Assembly: GCA_002729295.1 (NCBI GenBank)
Contig: PBTU01000055.1
Location: 1 to 31,868, forward strand
Length of the DNA: 31,868 bases
Source: Verrucomicrobiales bacterium
GTDB taxonomy: Bacteria > Verrucomicrobiota > Verrucomicrobiia > Verrucomicrobiales > Akkermansiaceae
Reading direction: 5' to 3'
Part shown: one piece after another, positions 15,361 through 24,634 of the stretch
Position numbering within the stretch: the stretch's first letter is position 1
Layout of the letters: every line of letters begins with the position of its first letter
Program-made: the position numbers and the translations under genes
Notes under the pieces: generated by a model
Databases searched by the model: none
What the model was told of the DNA's origin: nothing
What the model saw: only the letters and a program-made list of their open reading frames with translations

Positions 15361-15597
15361 TCAGAGAACTTCGCCTCCGAAGACTTTAGCACGAATTTCA
15401 ACTGGAATTCGCGAGGTGTCATCGGAGATCCAGAGGTTGGCGGACTTGAGTCTTCCGTTCCAGAACATGGTGTAGGAGAGCCTGGTGGATGAGATTTTGC
15501 GGAGAGGGGCTTTTTGGGGGGTATTGCCCTGGTTGAGCCAAGTGGGAGCAGCCGAGACAGGTAGGACGAGAGCAAACGAAAGAGGAGGGAATTTCAT
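15361..15597 (-). CDS. Miniature DUF3108-type protein, possibly an internally deleted remnant
   Basis: The 78-residue product has a short signal peptide (MKFPPLSFALVLPVSAA). Its C-terminal half, with LSYTMFWNGRLKSANLWISD then PVEIRAKVFGGEV, matches the last part of DUF3108 proteins, which are normally over 200 residues. The first 150 or so residues of the domain are missing, yet signal peptide and tail are in one frame. It may be the product of an in-frame internal deletion, or a reduced but working protein. It lies 58 bases upstream of the PSD1 gene on the same strand and is divergent from purM. Confidence 0.6.
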   Translation of the reverse strand: MKFPPLSFALVLPVSAAPTWLNQGNTPQKAPLRKISSTRLSYTMFWNGRLKSANLWISDDTSRIPVEIRAKVFGGEVL

Positions 15598-15701
15598 GTA
15601 GTTGTGGGACCTTCAATCAGTGTCACTTATTCACAATCGTGTCTTTAAAAAGAAAAAGGCGTGACGAGAGGTGGGGGAAGGTTAAAACCCGTCCGAAGCT
15701 T

Positions 15702-16694
15702 ATGGCGAACAAGGTTACCTACCAAGAAGCTGGAGTTGATACCCGGGCCGCTGCGGCACTGGTCAACGAGATTAAATCGGACGTTGCTCGGACGCAGAAA
15801 CAGCGGCAGTTGCACAATTCCTTCGGCCTCTTTGCAGCGGCTTTTGACCTTAGTGAGTATCGCCAACCAGTGATTGTCACTGGCTGCGACGGAGTGGGAA
15901 CCAAGATTGAATTGCTTCTGGAGCACGGAATGGAATCCGAAGCCGGGAAGGACCTTATCGCCATGAGCGTGAACGACATTATCACGACGGGTGGTGATCC
16001 TCTTCTGTTCCTGGATTACATCGGGATTGAAAAACTCCATCCCGAGCGGATCAAGCGCCTGATTTCGGGAATGTGCGATTACCTCGAAGACTGTGGCTGT
16101 ATTTTGGCAGGAGGTGAGACGGCGGAAATGCCGGGGCTTGTTCCTCCTGATGTTGTTGAGCTCTCAGGGTTTTGTATCGGCGCAGTAGAGAAGGATGAAA
16201 TGATTCAGCCGGATACTTCAAAATTGGGAGATGTTTTGGTGGGATACAAATCCGACGGGTTCCACGCCAATGGCTGGAGTCTCTGTCGTCGCATTCTCAG
16301 TGAACATGGATCTGAATTTAGCGATGAAGAGATCAGGGCGATGCTTGCTCCAACTCGTTTGTATCACGACGTGACCAACGCCTTGAAGTCAGCGGGTGTT
16401 CGCGCGAAGGCCTTTGCCCACATCACCGGCGGTGGTCTTCCTGAAAATCTGGAGCGCTTGTTCCGGGGAATGGGGGCGGACCTCATGATTCCTTATTGGG
16501 AGAATGAGCCGGTCCAGAAGCTTTTGCTCCACACCGATCCCGAGGATCGATTTAATGCCTTCAATATGGGCATCGGTTGGGTCGCGGTAGTGGATCCTGA
16601 TTCGGTGGAGGCGGCCTGCGCGGCCGGGCCGGGTGGCATTGTGTTGGGCGAGCTTCGCGATGGAGACGGCATCACTGCCACCGTAAAATCCTAA
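15702..16694 (+). CDS. purM: Phosphoribosylformylglycinamidine cyclo-ligase (AIR synthetase)
   Basis: From ATG 15702 the protein has 330 residues; the open frame back to 15639 adds a basic stretch not found in the family. Motifs of the PurM/ThiL/HypE fold are clear: DGVGTKIELL, NDIITTGGDPLLFLDYIG, AGGETAEMPGL and HITGGGLPENLER. The enzyme closes the imidazole ring, turning FGAM and ATP into aminoimidazole ribotide, the fifth step of de novo purine synthesis, in the cytoplasm. purF follows after 12 bases on the same strand, so the two form a small purine operon. Confidence 0.97.
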   Translation: MANKVTYQEAGVDTRAAAALVNEIKSDVARTQKQRQLHNSFGLFAAAFDLSEYRQPVIVTGCDGVGTKIELLLEHGMESEAGKDLIAMSVNDIITTGGDPLLFLDYIGIEKLHPERIKRLISGMCDYLEDCGCILAGGETAEMPGLVPPDVVELSGFCIGAVEKDEMIQPDTSKLGDVLVGYKSDGFHANGWSLCRRILSEHGSEFSDEEIRAMLAPTRLYHDVTNALKSAGVRAKAFAHITGGGLPENLERLFRGMGADLMIPYWENEPVQKLLLHTDPEDRFNAFNMGIGWVAVVDPDSVEAACAAGPGGIVLGELRDGDGITATVKS

Positions 16695-16706
16695 TCCTGA
16701 TTATTT

Positions 16707-18632
16707 ATGAGCGATTCTCTCAAACACGAGTGTGGAATCGCCGTTGTGCGATTGAAGAAGCCATTGGCCTATTATCAAGACCGTTACGGGTCGGCTCTCT
16801 GGGGCTTTAATAAATTGTTTCTTCTGATGGAGAAGCAACACAATCGTGGGCAGGACGGGGTTGGAATCGGTTGTGCCAAAATCGGGATGCCAGCGGGGCA
16901 ACCATATATTTTCAGACGTCGGGATTCCAAGAAGGATTCCTTGGCCAAGCTCTTTCGCAAGGAGCTCAAGGATCTGCAACGGAAGCATCGCAAGGGGCTT
17001 CTTGATCAAGAGAACCCGGATGATCTCCGCACGAATTTTGATTTTGCTGGAGATGTTTACATGGGACACCTGCGTTACGGGACATCGGGAGAATTTGATG
17101 ACGGTTCCTGTCATCCCTATCTGCGCCGGACCAATTGGCCCACAAGGAGTCTGATGGTGATGGGAAATTTTAACATGACCAATACCAGCCAGCTGAACCA
17201 GCGGATGTTGGATCGTGGTCAGCACCCGGTGTTTGGAACGGATACCCAGACGGTGCTGGAGGAAATTGGATTTCATTTGGATGAGGCCCACACGGATATT
17301 TATCACGAGGTGAGGGACGAGGGGATTGCCGGCGATCATACCGCGGAGCTAATTTCCGAACGTCTCAATCTCGCGCATATCGTCGCGGAGTCGGCAAAGG
17401 GCTGGGATGGCGGATATTGTATTTCCGGCGTGGTTGGAAATGGAGATCTTTTTGTGATGCGGGATCCGCATGGTATTCGTCCCTGTCATTATTATGAGAC
17501 AGACGAGGTGATTGCTTTTGCTTCCGAGCGGGTTCCCCTTATGACGGTTTTTGAAGCCGAGCAGGACGAAGTGAAAGCGCTCGATCCTGGCACCGTGATG
17601 ACGATTAAGAATTCGGGTGAGCATCAATCGGAACGCTTCGCGGAAAGGGTGGATCCCAAGCCGTGTTCATTCGAGAAGATTTACTTCTCGCGGGGAAATG
17701 ACCCTCAGATCTACAAGGAGCGCAAGGCGATGGGTGCGGCTCTCGTGGATCAGGTCGTGCAGTCTATTGGACATGACTTTGATAAGTCGGTCTTCTCCTT
17801 TGTTCCCAATACTGCGGAGACAGCTTATTATGGTTTGATGGATGGCTTGCGTCTCTATCGACGTAAAAAAGTTCGTTCGGATATTCTGGAAGCCCTTCAG
17901 AGGGGAGAACTCACGGAGGAAAGGCTCGACGATTTGGTTCTCCGCAATTGGCCCGTGGGTGAGAAGATTGCTCACAAGGATATTAAGTTGCGGACCTTTA
18001 TTTCTCAGGAAAGCGGGCGCAATCAATTGGTTTCCCACGTTTACGACATTTCTTATGGTGTCGTGGGAGAAGGGGATTCTCTGGTGGTTCTTGATGATTC
18101 GATCGTTCGCGGAACGACGTTGAAGCAATCGATCCTTAAGATTCTAGCGCGAACCAAGCCGGGGAAGATTGTTATTTGTTCAACAGCACCCCAGATTCGT
18201 TATCCTGATTGTTACGGCATCGACATGTCGGAGATGGGCAAGTTTATCGCCTTTCAGGCCACGATCAATTTGCTGGAACGCTCGGGAAGGGCGGGCTTGA
18301 TCGAAGGCGTTTACAAGGATTGCATTGCCGAGCTCGAAAAGCCGCCTGAAGAACGAATCAATGCGGTGAAGAGGCTCTACGCTGACTTCACCGACGATGA
18401 AATTTCGAGGGAGATTGCCGCAATCGTGTATCCCGAGGATATCGATTGGCACGGTGAAGTCGAAGTGCTTTATCAGACCGTTGATAACCTTCATGACTCG
18501 ATTGAAGGACCGTCGGGAGATTGGTATTTCACCGGAGACTATCCCACACAGGGTGGGGTGGCTGTTGCGAACCGGGCCTTCATTCACTGGCGCGAAGGGA
18601 AGGCCGGCCGTAGTTACGATCTGCACTTATAA
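16707..18632 (+). CDS. purF: Amidophosphoribosyltransferase, long form
   Basis: The 641-residue protein has the N-terminal class II glutamine amidotransferase domain. Cys9 lies in HECGIAVV, so an eight-residue propeptide would be removed to free the catalytic cysteine. The C-terminal phosphoribosyltransferase domain has the PRPP-binding motif VVLDDSIVRGTT. It makes phosphoribosylamine from PRPP and glutamine, the first committed step of purine synthesis. It is well over 100 residues longer than the E. coli enzyme (about 505); the segment after the nucleophile (KQHNRGQDGVGIG, RRRDSKKD) and extra C-terminal material match the long form I know from Bacteroidetes and related phyla. It ends convergent with gatA, overlapping 6 bases. 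Confidence 0.95.
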   Translation: MSDSLKHECGIAVVRLKKPLAYYQDRYGSALWGFNKLFLLMEKQHNRGQDGVGIGCAKIGMPAGQPYIFRRRDSKKDSLAKLFRKELKDLQRKHRKGLLDQENPDDLRTNFDFAGDVYMGHLRYGTSGEFDDGSCHPYLRRTNWPTRSLMVMGNFNMTNTSQLNQRMLDRGQHPVFGTDTQTVLEEIGFHLDEAHTDIYHEVRDEGIAGDHTAELISERLNLAHIVAESAKGWDGGYCISGVVGNGDLFVMRDPHGIRPCHYYETDEVIAFASERVPLMTVFEAEQDEVKALDPGTVMTIKNSGEHQSERFAERVDPKPCSFEKIYFSRGNDPQIYKERKAMGAALVDQVVQSIGHDFDKSVFSFVPNTAETAYYGLMDGLRLYRRKKVRSDILEALQRGELTEERLDDLVLRNWPVGEKIAHKDIKLRTFISQESGRNQLVSHVYDISYGVVGEGDSLVVLDDSIVRGTTLKQSILKILARTKPGKIVICSTAPQIRYPDCYGIDMSEMGKFIAFQATINLLERSGRAGLIEGVYKDCIAELEKPPEERINAVKRLYADFTDDEISREIAAIVYPEDIDWHGEVEVLYQTVDNLHDSIEGPSGDWYFTGDYPTQGGVAVANRAFIHWREGKAGRSYDLHL

Positions 18633-20036
18633 AACTTCGACAGCGCGTGCACAGCGGAGGATCGTCTGTTCTCCGAGGTGTGGTCCGAGGATCTGAAGTC
18701 CGACCGGCAGTCCGTCGACAGGTTCGAGCGGCACGGAGATCCCGCAATTCCCGGCAAGGTTGGCGGAGATCGTGAAGATGTCGGCGAGGTAGTGCTTCAG
18801 TGGATCGCCCGAAGCGGCTCCCATCTTTGGCGCAGCGTCCGGAGCGACCGGAGTCAGGATGGCGTCCACTTTTTCAAAGGCTTGAACGAAGTCTTGCTTG
18901 ATGAGCGTGCGGACTTTTAGCGCGCGGAGATAGTAGGCATCGTGATAGCCGGAGGAGAGAACGTAAGTGCCGAGAATGATGCGACGTTTCACTTCCGAAC
19001 CAAATCCTGCTTCCCGGCTGTCGGTATAGAGTGAGAGCATATCCTTGGGGTTCTCGGTACGGTTGCCGTAGCGGACGCCGTCGAAGCGCGAGAGGTTGGA
19101 TGATGCCTCGGCTGGAGCAATGATGTAGTAGGTAGCGATGGCGTATTCAGTATGTGGGAGGGAAATTTCGACAAGTTCGGCTCCCTGAGCTTCGAGGGCC
19201 TTGGCAGCGCTCTCGACACGTTCGCGAACTTGAGAGTCAATTCCGTGGGTGAAGTATTCCTTGGGGAGTCCGAGTTTCATTCCAGCGACTCCTTGATCGA
19301 GTCCTGCGGTATAATCGGGAATTTCGGCATCCAGACTGGTGGAGTCGCGTGGGTCGACTCCGGCGATGGCATTGAGGAGAAGAGCGGCGTCTTCAACGGT
19401 GTGTGTGAGTGGTCCGATTTGATCAAGGGATGATCCGAAGGCAACGAGGCCATAGCGGGAAACCCGACCGTAGGAAGGTTTCAACCCTACCACCCCACAA
19501 TGGCTGGCTGGTTGGCGGATTGAGCCACCTGTGTCCGACCCGAGCGCAGCGGGAATAAAGTTACCTGCCACGGCAGCTGCGGAACCTCCGGAGGAGCCTC
19601 CTGGAGTGTGTCCCGGAGCGGCAGGGTTTTGGGTGAGCTGAATCCCAGAGTTCTCGGTGGATGAGCCCATCGCGAATTCATCTAGGTTAGTACGACCAAA
19701 GGGGATCGCGCCGGCGGACCTCAGGTTTTTGATGACGGTGGCGTCATACGGGGAAGTGTAGGCACCGGAGAGGAATTTAGAACCACAGGTGCAGGGTGAT
19801 CCCTCGACATTGATGTTGTCCTTGATCCCAATGGGCAGACCGCCGAGAGGGAGCGAGAGGTCGGCCTTGTCAGCCTCTGTCAGAGCTGTTTCAGGTTCGG
19901 ATGAAATGAAGGCTCCGATATCTCCATCTCGGGCGGAGATTTGTGAGACAACATCTTCGATGATGTCGCGGGGGGAGATTTCGCCGGCTGTGAGCTGCCG
20001 ACGTAAAGAGCTGAGAGATTGAGCTGCGAGAGACAT
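18627..20036 (-). CDS. gatA: Glutamyl-tRNA(Gln) amidotransferase subunit A
   Basis: The start at ATG 20036 gives 469 residues, usual for GatA; the open frame reaching 20261 runs through gatC in another frame and is rejected. The amidase-signature Ser-cisSer-Lys triad is present: K72 in GIKDN, S148 in GGSSGGS, S172 in DTGGSIRQP, with the same 24-residue spacing as in characterised GatA. GatA releases ammonia from glutamine for GatB, which amidates mischarged Glu-tRNA(Gln) (and often Asp-tRNA(Asn)). gatC is 13 bases upstream; gatB is not in the window. Confidence 0.97.
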   Translation of the reverse strand: MSLAAQSLSSLRRQLTAGEISPRDIIEDVVSQISARDGDIGAFISSEPETALTEADKADLSLPLGGLPIGIKDNINVEGSPCTCGSKFLSGAYTSPYDATVIKNLRSAGAIPFGRTNLDEFAMGSSTENSGIQLTQNPAAPGHTPGGSSGGSAAAVAGNFIPAALGSDTGGSIRQPASHCGVVGLKPSYGRVSRYGLVAFGSSLDQIGPLTHTVEDAALLLNAIAGVDPRDSTSLDAEIPDYTAGLDQGVAGMKLGLPKEYFTHGIDSQVRERVESAAKALEAQGAELVEISLPHTEYAIATYYIIAPAEASSNLSRFDGVRYGNRTENPKDMLSLYTDSREAGFGSEVKRRIILGTYVLSSGYHDAYYLRALKVRTLIKQDFVQAFEKVDAILTPVAPDAAPKMGAASGDPLKHYLADIFTISANLAGNCGISVPLEPVDGLPVGLQILGPHLGEQTILRCARAVEVL

Positions 20037-20049
20037 GTATCTGGAAAGT

Positions 20050-20340
20050 TTAGGCGTCGACGACTTTTGGGACACGGAGCTGACCGTTCGCTTGGTCGGG
20101 AGCATTTTGAAGTAAGCCTTGGGCAGCGAGGCTTTCCACCGGCTCGTCCGGACGCACTTTGTTCGAGGTGGTGTTGGCGTGAGACATGGGCTCGATGCCC
20201 TCGATGTCAACTTCGGAAAGCTTCTCGATGTGCTCCATGACCCCGGTGAGTTGGGAGCCAAAGCGCTCTACTTCCTCTTCGCTTAAATTGATACGCGCGA
20301 GGTTCGCGACGTAGCGGACATCGATTGATGAATCAGCCAT
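20050..20340 (-). CDS. gatC: Glutamyl-tRNA(Gln) amidotransferase subunit C
   Basis: I start at ATG 20340 (96 residues); ATG 20355 is also possible but adds MHSSP, unusual in GatC. The sequence DVRYVANLARINLSEEEVER and then EGIEPMSHANTTSNKVRPDE is the typical GatC pattern. GatC wraps around the GatA-GatB interface and stabilises the complex. It sits directly before gatA, as in many gatCA(B) operons. Confidence 0.94.
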   Translation of the reverse strand: MADSSIDVRYVANLARINLSEEEVERFGSQLTGVMEHIEKLSEVDIEGIEPMSHANTTSNKVRPDEPVESLAAQGLLQNAPDQANGQLRVPKVVDA

Positions 20341-20391
20341 GGGCGAAGAATGCACCGCTGATGCGCGGGAGGGAATCGCAAAGTGCGAATC

Positions 20392-20724
20392 TCACTGAAG
20401 AACTTTGTTCGCTACGAGCTCGGCGTAGATCCACCAGCAGACCGAGACGGTGGCTGCGGCGAGGAGGACGAAGAGCACGGTATTTCGCGTGCGGTATTTA
20501 CGTTCGTTGCGGATTTCGTTACGAGACATCTGCGCATAGAAAGCACGTTCCCGGCGGCGCTGGGCAAAATCGTCCGGCGCGGGCATGGAGGTGCGTTCCT
20601 TTTCCATCTGTTCTCGAATCCGCTCGGGAGCTTTCTCGATAAAATCCTCATATTTGGCGATTTGAGAATAGAGGGCCTGCTCCTGGCTGGCCATTGGGTT
20701 GCTGCTTTTCTTTTTAAGGAACAT
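20392..20724 (-). CDS. Small membrane protein of unknown function
   Basis: The 110-residue protein is strongly charged and probably helical over residues 12-80 (EDFIEKAPERIREQMEKERT, RRRERAFYAQMSRNEIRNER). It ends in one transmembrane helix (about 82-101, NTVLFVLLAAATVSVCWWIY) with a short tail. With no signal peptide, the bulk would face the cytoplasm and the helix act as a tail anchor. ATG 20694 (MASQEQ) is an alternative start. It lies 12 bases after the coiled-coil gene and 51 bases before gatC, so all four genes are likely cotranscribed. I do not recognise the family. Confidence 0.65.
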   Translation of the reverse strand: MFLKKKSSNPMASQEQALYSQIAKYEDFIEKAPERIREQMEKERTSMPAPDDFAQRRRERAFYAQMSRNEIRNERKYRTRNTVLFVLLAAATVSVCWWIYAELVANKVLQ

Positions 20725-20736
20725 GGGGCTGGTGCT

Positions 20737-21357
20737 CTATTTGAGGAAGTAAATGATGAGGGCGAGTGATCCGAGAAGGATCACGGGGAGATTAAAGGCG
20801 AGTCCATTGAGGAGGGTCGACTGGAAATCAGATCCGACACGTGCTCCGCGGGAAGGGGAGGAAGAGCCGCCGAAGACACCGCTTCGCTTTGAGCCGGTGA
20901 AGTAGGAAACAGCTTGTTCGTATTCATCTTCGGCTTTGTCGAGAGTCAGGAGAGCCGATTGGAGTTCGGTGTTGAGGTTGTCCTTGGGCCAGGCTTCGGG
21001 ATTGAGGGTCTCGATTTTACGAAGGTGGGTTGCGAAGGCTGACTTGGTCTGCTCCAGGTCTTCCATTTCCTGTTTCGTCTCGAAAAGTTCTCTCTCGATG
21101 GTGGTAATTGCAGAGGAAAGCTTCTCGGTAAGGTCGAGCTGACCATTCATGAATTCCTGCTTGCGGTTATTAAGGTCTTCGAGAGCAAGCTTCTGCCTTT
21201 CGAGGTTTTTGCGCTGGGAATGGAGCATTTCCAGCTGGGTTTGGGCGTCTGCCAGCTTGCTTTCGAAGTCCTCGGTGAACGCTGGGGACTCCTCGGAGAT
21301 TTCGAGCTGGGGGTCGTTGATGCTGATCTGTTGTTTGCGCTCGAGTGTGTTAGCCAT
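20737..21357 (-). CDS. Tail-anchored coiled-coil protein of unknown function
   Basis: With ATG 21357 the protein has 206 residues (ATG 21369 would add MGFV). Residues about 30-150 form a long predicted coiled coil rich in Glu, Lys, Leu and Gln (KLADAQTQLEMLHSQRKNLE is a sample). A glycine/serine linker (VFGGSSSPSRGARVG) follows, and a single C-terminal transmembrane helix lies at about 186-205. No signal peptide is seen, so the coiled coil should be cytoplasmic and tethered to the inner membrane. The next gene codes for another tail-anchored protein, suggesting that they act together. No known family recognised. Confidence 0.68.
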   Translation of the reverse strand: MANTLERKQQISINDPQLEISEESPAFTEDFESKLADAQTQLEMLHSQRKNLERQKLALEDLNNRKQEFMNGQLDLTEKLSSAITTIERELFETKQEMEDLEQTKSAFATHLRKIETLNPEAWPKDNLNTELQSALLTLDKAEDEYEQAVSYFTGSKRSGVFGGSSSPSRGARVGSDFQSTLLNGLAFNLPVILLGSLALIIYFLK

Positions 21358-21457
21358 GACAAAACCCATCGTTATTGGGTTACGTACCTTACCAATTTCA
21401 GGGGGCTTCGACGAGTGATTTATTCAAGAAAGCTTAAATTTCTTAATTAATTGACCT

Positions 21458-24400
21458 TTAAGAGTCCTTCTCTTCCTGAAATGGCTTGCGATACCAAGCC
21501 CAGCCTTTTCTGAAGAGGGCTTTTATATCCTCGAGCATAAGGTAGGCGGAGGGGATTAGGAGTAGAGTGATGAAGGTGGCAAAAAGGATGCCAAATCCAA
21601 GGGAAATGGCCATGGGTCTCAATAATTGGGCATGGCGGGCTCCGTCGAAAATGAGGGGTATCAGTCCGGCGAAGGTGGTGATGGAGGTGAGGAAGATGGG
21701 GCGGAAGCGTCGGATTCCGGAGATCTGCACCGCTTCCTTAAGGCTCATGCCTTCCTCCCGCTTTTTGTTGATGAAATCAACCAGCACGAGGGAGTCGTTC
21801 ACCACTACGCCGGCAAGGGCGAGGATCCCGAATACTGAAAGCCATGACGGGGTGACATCCATGATGATGTGTCCACCGTAGGCTCCAATTACTCCGAAAG
21901 GGACGGCGAGAAGAACGATGAGGGGTTGAAGTAGGGATTTGAAGGGGATGGCAAGAAGCGCGAAGAGCGTGAGCATGAGAGCGGCGAAAAGCCAGTCGGT
22001 ACGGCTATCGGCTTCGCGGTTTTCTTTAATATTGCCTTCCCAGATCCAGGAGATTTCCGGGGCGCGATCGACGATGGCGTTGATTTCTGGTTCAAGCTCA
22101 AGGGCGAGCTTCATGATATCGGTTTCCTTGTTTTCCGGCTTGGCGTAAACAGCGATGACCTGAGATCCATTGATGAGTTCTAGTTGGCCCGGCGCTCGTT
22201 TGAGTTCGGCATTGGCGACGGTGAAGAAGGGGACGTTGGTTCCACCGGGTGCCTTGATGTTGAGGGTCTGGAATGTTTGAAGTGATTCACGCTTCTCGCG
22301 GGGGAGTCGCACAATGACCCTGAGCTCGTCGCCTTCGCGTTGGATACGTTGGGCTTCCTCTCCATAAAAGGCCTGACGAATTTGTCGTGCTAGATCGCGT
22401 TGGGTGATTCCCAGTTCCAGTGCGCGGGGTTTCAAGGTGATGGATAATTCTTCACGACTGCTTTCATGATTGGCGTGTCCCCATTCGATTTCCTTGTGAT
22501 TTTTAAAAAAATCTTCGAGTTCTTGGGCGATTGCAGTTTTGAGTTCACTACCGGGACCTCGAAGTTGAATTTCCATCGATTCATCTTCTTCTTCGCCCGA
22601 GCGACGACCGCCGCGGCTCCCGTCAATTCGGAAGCTTTCGACGTTCGAAAGTTCACCTACTTTGTCGCGCCACATTTTTGCGATTTGGTCGTTAGTTGGT
22701 CCTGGCTCGGAGCGGAGTCCTGGAGAAAGAATCTCCATATATACCCGTCCTTCCTCCGGGCTGCCTCCGCGCCCGTATCGTCCGCTTCCGATATCGCTCA
22801 GAACATTCAAGATAAGAGGTTTTCCGTTTCCGCGATCAATGAGTTCCTTTTGGAGTTCGCGGGCGCATCGGGAAATGTAGGCAATTTTTTCCTGAGTTTC
22901 CTCGAATGGAGTGTTCTGCATCATGCGGAGTTTCGAGTAGATGATGGATCGCTCGATCGATGGGAATACCTCAAACCCAAGATGCCCTCCCCGTTTGTAT
23001 CCAAAGGCCGCCATGGCAAAAGCCAGGAAGAGGGTGCAGGTTGTGTAGCGGTGTCTAATCGACCAACGCAGGATGGGGGCGTAGAATTTTTCGACACTGC
23101 GTTCCAGTCCATCGGCAATCCCTTTTTGGAAGCGAGAGAAAAGACCGAGTTTAGCGGTGTCGCGATCACGTTTGAGGTGCTTTAGGTGGCAGGGGAGGAT
23201 GAATTTGGATTCGATGAGGGAAAAGATAAGGACAGCTCCGACGACTGGCGGGATCTGTGCGGCCCAGACTCCCGACTTACCCTCAATAAACATCAAGGGA
23301 ATGAAAGCGACGATGGTTGTAATGACCCCGAAGGTCACGGGGGTTGCCACTTGTTTCGTTCCGAGAACGGCCGCGTCGAGTGGACTGAGGTCATCTTTTA
23401 ATCGGGAGTAGATGTTTTCACCCGTTACAATGGCATCATCGACGACAATTCCGAGAACGATGATGAAGGCAAAGATGCTCATGGTATTCGCGGTCAGGCC
23501 AAAATAGGGCATGAGCATGATTCCGCCGGCGAAGCTGACGGGAATCCCGAGGACGACCCAAAATGCCAGCATGGGACGGAGGAAGAGACCAAGAACAATG
23601 AGAACCAAAAGGGCTCCGATCATCAGGGAGTTCCCGAGGGTGGCGAGGCGGGTGCGGATCCGGATCGATTCGTCATCCCAGACAAAAAGATTAATTCCTT
23701 CGGGGAAGCGTTCAGCGGACTGCTCGATATAATTTTTGACGGCATTCGAGATCTTGATAGCGCTCTCGTTTTGTCCTTGCAGAACATCAATCATGATCGC
23801 AGGAGCCCCATTGAAAAGCATGGCTTGTTCGTTTTCTTCAAAGCCATCCGAAATATTGGCGAGGTCGGAAATTTTGAGGAGGGCACCATCGGCGGCGGTG
23901 ACTACAATGTTTCCAAAGGCTTCAGTGTTGTAGGCCTGACCCTCGGTGCGGATCATCACTGAACCGGAGGGGGTCTTTACCGATCCTGCAGAGAGGGCGA
24001 GGGATGATTGCCGAATGGCATTGGCAAGGTCCTGGATGGTGAGGCCGTAATCGCGGAGTTTTTCGTCGTCGGCTTCGATACTAATCTCGAGGGGGTGGGT
24101 TCCTCGAAGATCGGTTCGGGAGACTTCCGGGAGGTCGAGAATGTCTGTCTCGACTTTCTTGGCGATGCGATAGAGATCGAGCTCGGACAAGCTTCCGGTA
24201 ATTGCTAACGTGAGAACCTCGCGGTAGTTGGAAGTATGGGGAACACTGATGCGCGGTCGTTCGGCTTCGGGAGGGAAGGTATTGATAGTGTCGACACGAG
24301 CTTCGATTTCGTCCCGTAACTCTTGGAGATCGACGCCTTTTTCTGCAGTGATGTCGAAATTGGCCCCTCCCCGGTTGGCATGCGCCTGAACTTCCTTGAT

Positions 24401-24625
24401 GCCGGGAAGGTCCTGGAGGGACCGGTTGATGGGGATGACCACCTGTTCCTCGACATCCTTCGGGCTGCCTCCGCGATAGGTCATTTTGATATCGACTTCA
24501 CCCCATTCGTGGGTTGGCTGAACTTCCAGAGGGACTTTATTAAAGGCCGCGAAAGCGCCACCAAGAAGAATCGCTACCAGCAGGAAGTTGGCAGCGATGT
24601 CATTTCGAGTGAACCAGCGGATCAT
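21458..24625 (-). CDS. RND-family efflux transporter permease (AcrB/HAE-like)
   Basis: The 1055-residue protein has the RND layout: a cytoplasmic N-terminus and TM1 (RNDIAANFLLVAILLGGAF), a first periplasmic loop, TM2-6, a second loop and TM8-12. The proton-relay Asp pair is present in GIVVDDAIV. The matching lysine region of AcrB (K940 in AKNAIL) here reads VVNDSLVLVDF, so a different residue fills the relay, as in many HAE-type pumps outside the Proteobacteria. Such pumps export drugs, lipids or metabolites and need a membrane fusion protein and an outer-membrane channel. Neither is next to it in the window. Confidence 0.92.
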   Translation of the reverse strand: MIRWFTRNDIAANFLLVAILLGGAFAAFNKVPLEVQPTHEWGEVDIKMTYRGGSPKDVEEQVVIPINRSLQDLPGIKEVQAHANRGGANFDITAEKGVDLQELRDEIEARVDTINTFPPEAERPRISVPHTSNYREVLTLAITGSLSELDLYRIAKKVETDILDLPEVSRTDLRGTHPLEISIEADDEKLRDYGLTIQDLANAIRQSSLALSAGSVKTPSGSVMIRTEGQAYNTEAFGNIVVTAADGALLKISDLANISDGFEENEQAMLFNGAPAIMIDVLQGQNESAIKISNAVKNYIEQSAERFPEGINLFVWDDESIRIRTRLATLGNSLMIGALLVLIVLGLFLRPMLAFWVVLGIPVSFAGGIMLMPYFGLTANTMSIFAFIIVLGIVVDDAIVTGENIYSRLKDDLSPLDAAVLGTKQVATPVTFGVITTIVAFIPLMFIEGKSGVWAAQIPPVVGAVLIFSLIESKFILPCHLKHLKRDRDTAKLGLFSRFQKGIADGLERSVEKFYAPILRWSIRHRYTTCTLFLAFAMAAFGYKRGGHLGFEVFPSIERSIIYSKLRMMQNTPFEETQEKIAYISRCARELQKELIDRGNGKPLILNVLSDIGSGRYGRGGSPEEGRVYMEILSPGLRSEPGPTNDQIAKMWRDKVGELSNVESFRIDGSRGGRRSGEEEDESMEIQLRGPGSELKTAIAQELEDFFKNHKEIEWGHANHESSREELSITLKPRALELGITQRDLARQIRQAFYGEEAQRIQREGDELRVIVRLPREKRESLQTFQTLNIKAPGGTNVPFFTVANAELKRAPGQLELINGSQVIAVYAKPENKETDIMKLALELEPEINAIVDRAPEISWIWEGNIKENREADSRTDWLFAALMLTLFALLAIPFKSLLQPLIVLLAVPFGVIGAYGGHIIMDVTPSWLSVFGILALAGVVVNDSLVLVDFINKKREEGMSLKEAVQISGIRRFRPIFLTSITTFAGLIPLIFDGARHAQLLRPMAISLGFGILFATFITLLLIPSAYLMLEDIKALFRKGWAWYRKPFQEEKDS

Positions 24626-24634
24626 CTGAGACGG

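Noticed and set aside
15303..15575. Upstream extension of the PSD1 cytochrome gene
   Set aside because: The extension overlaps the mini DUF3108 frame, looks non-coding, and would hide the signal peptide at 15302.
20037..20261. Upstream extension of gatA
   Set aside because: It runs through gatC in a different frame; the GatA family starts near ATG 20036.
21426..21444. AAGAAA/TTTCTT hairpin after the RND stop as a terminator
   Set aside because: The stem is only 6 A/T-rich pairs and no T-run follows on the minus strand.
22466..23185. 239-residue open frame opposite the RND transporter gene
   Set aside because: Antisense shadow with no recognisable domain; the RND gene is intact through this region.
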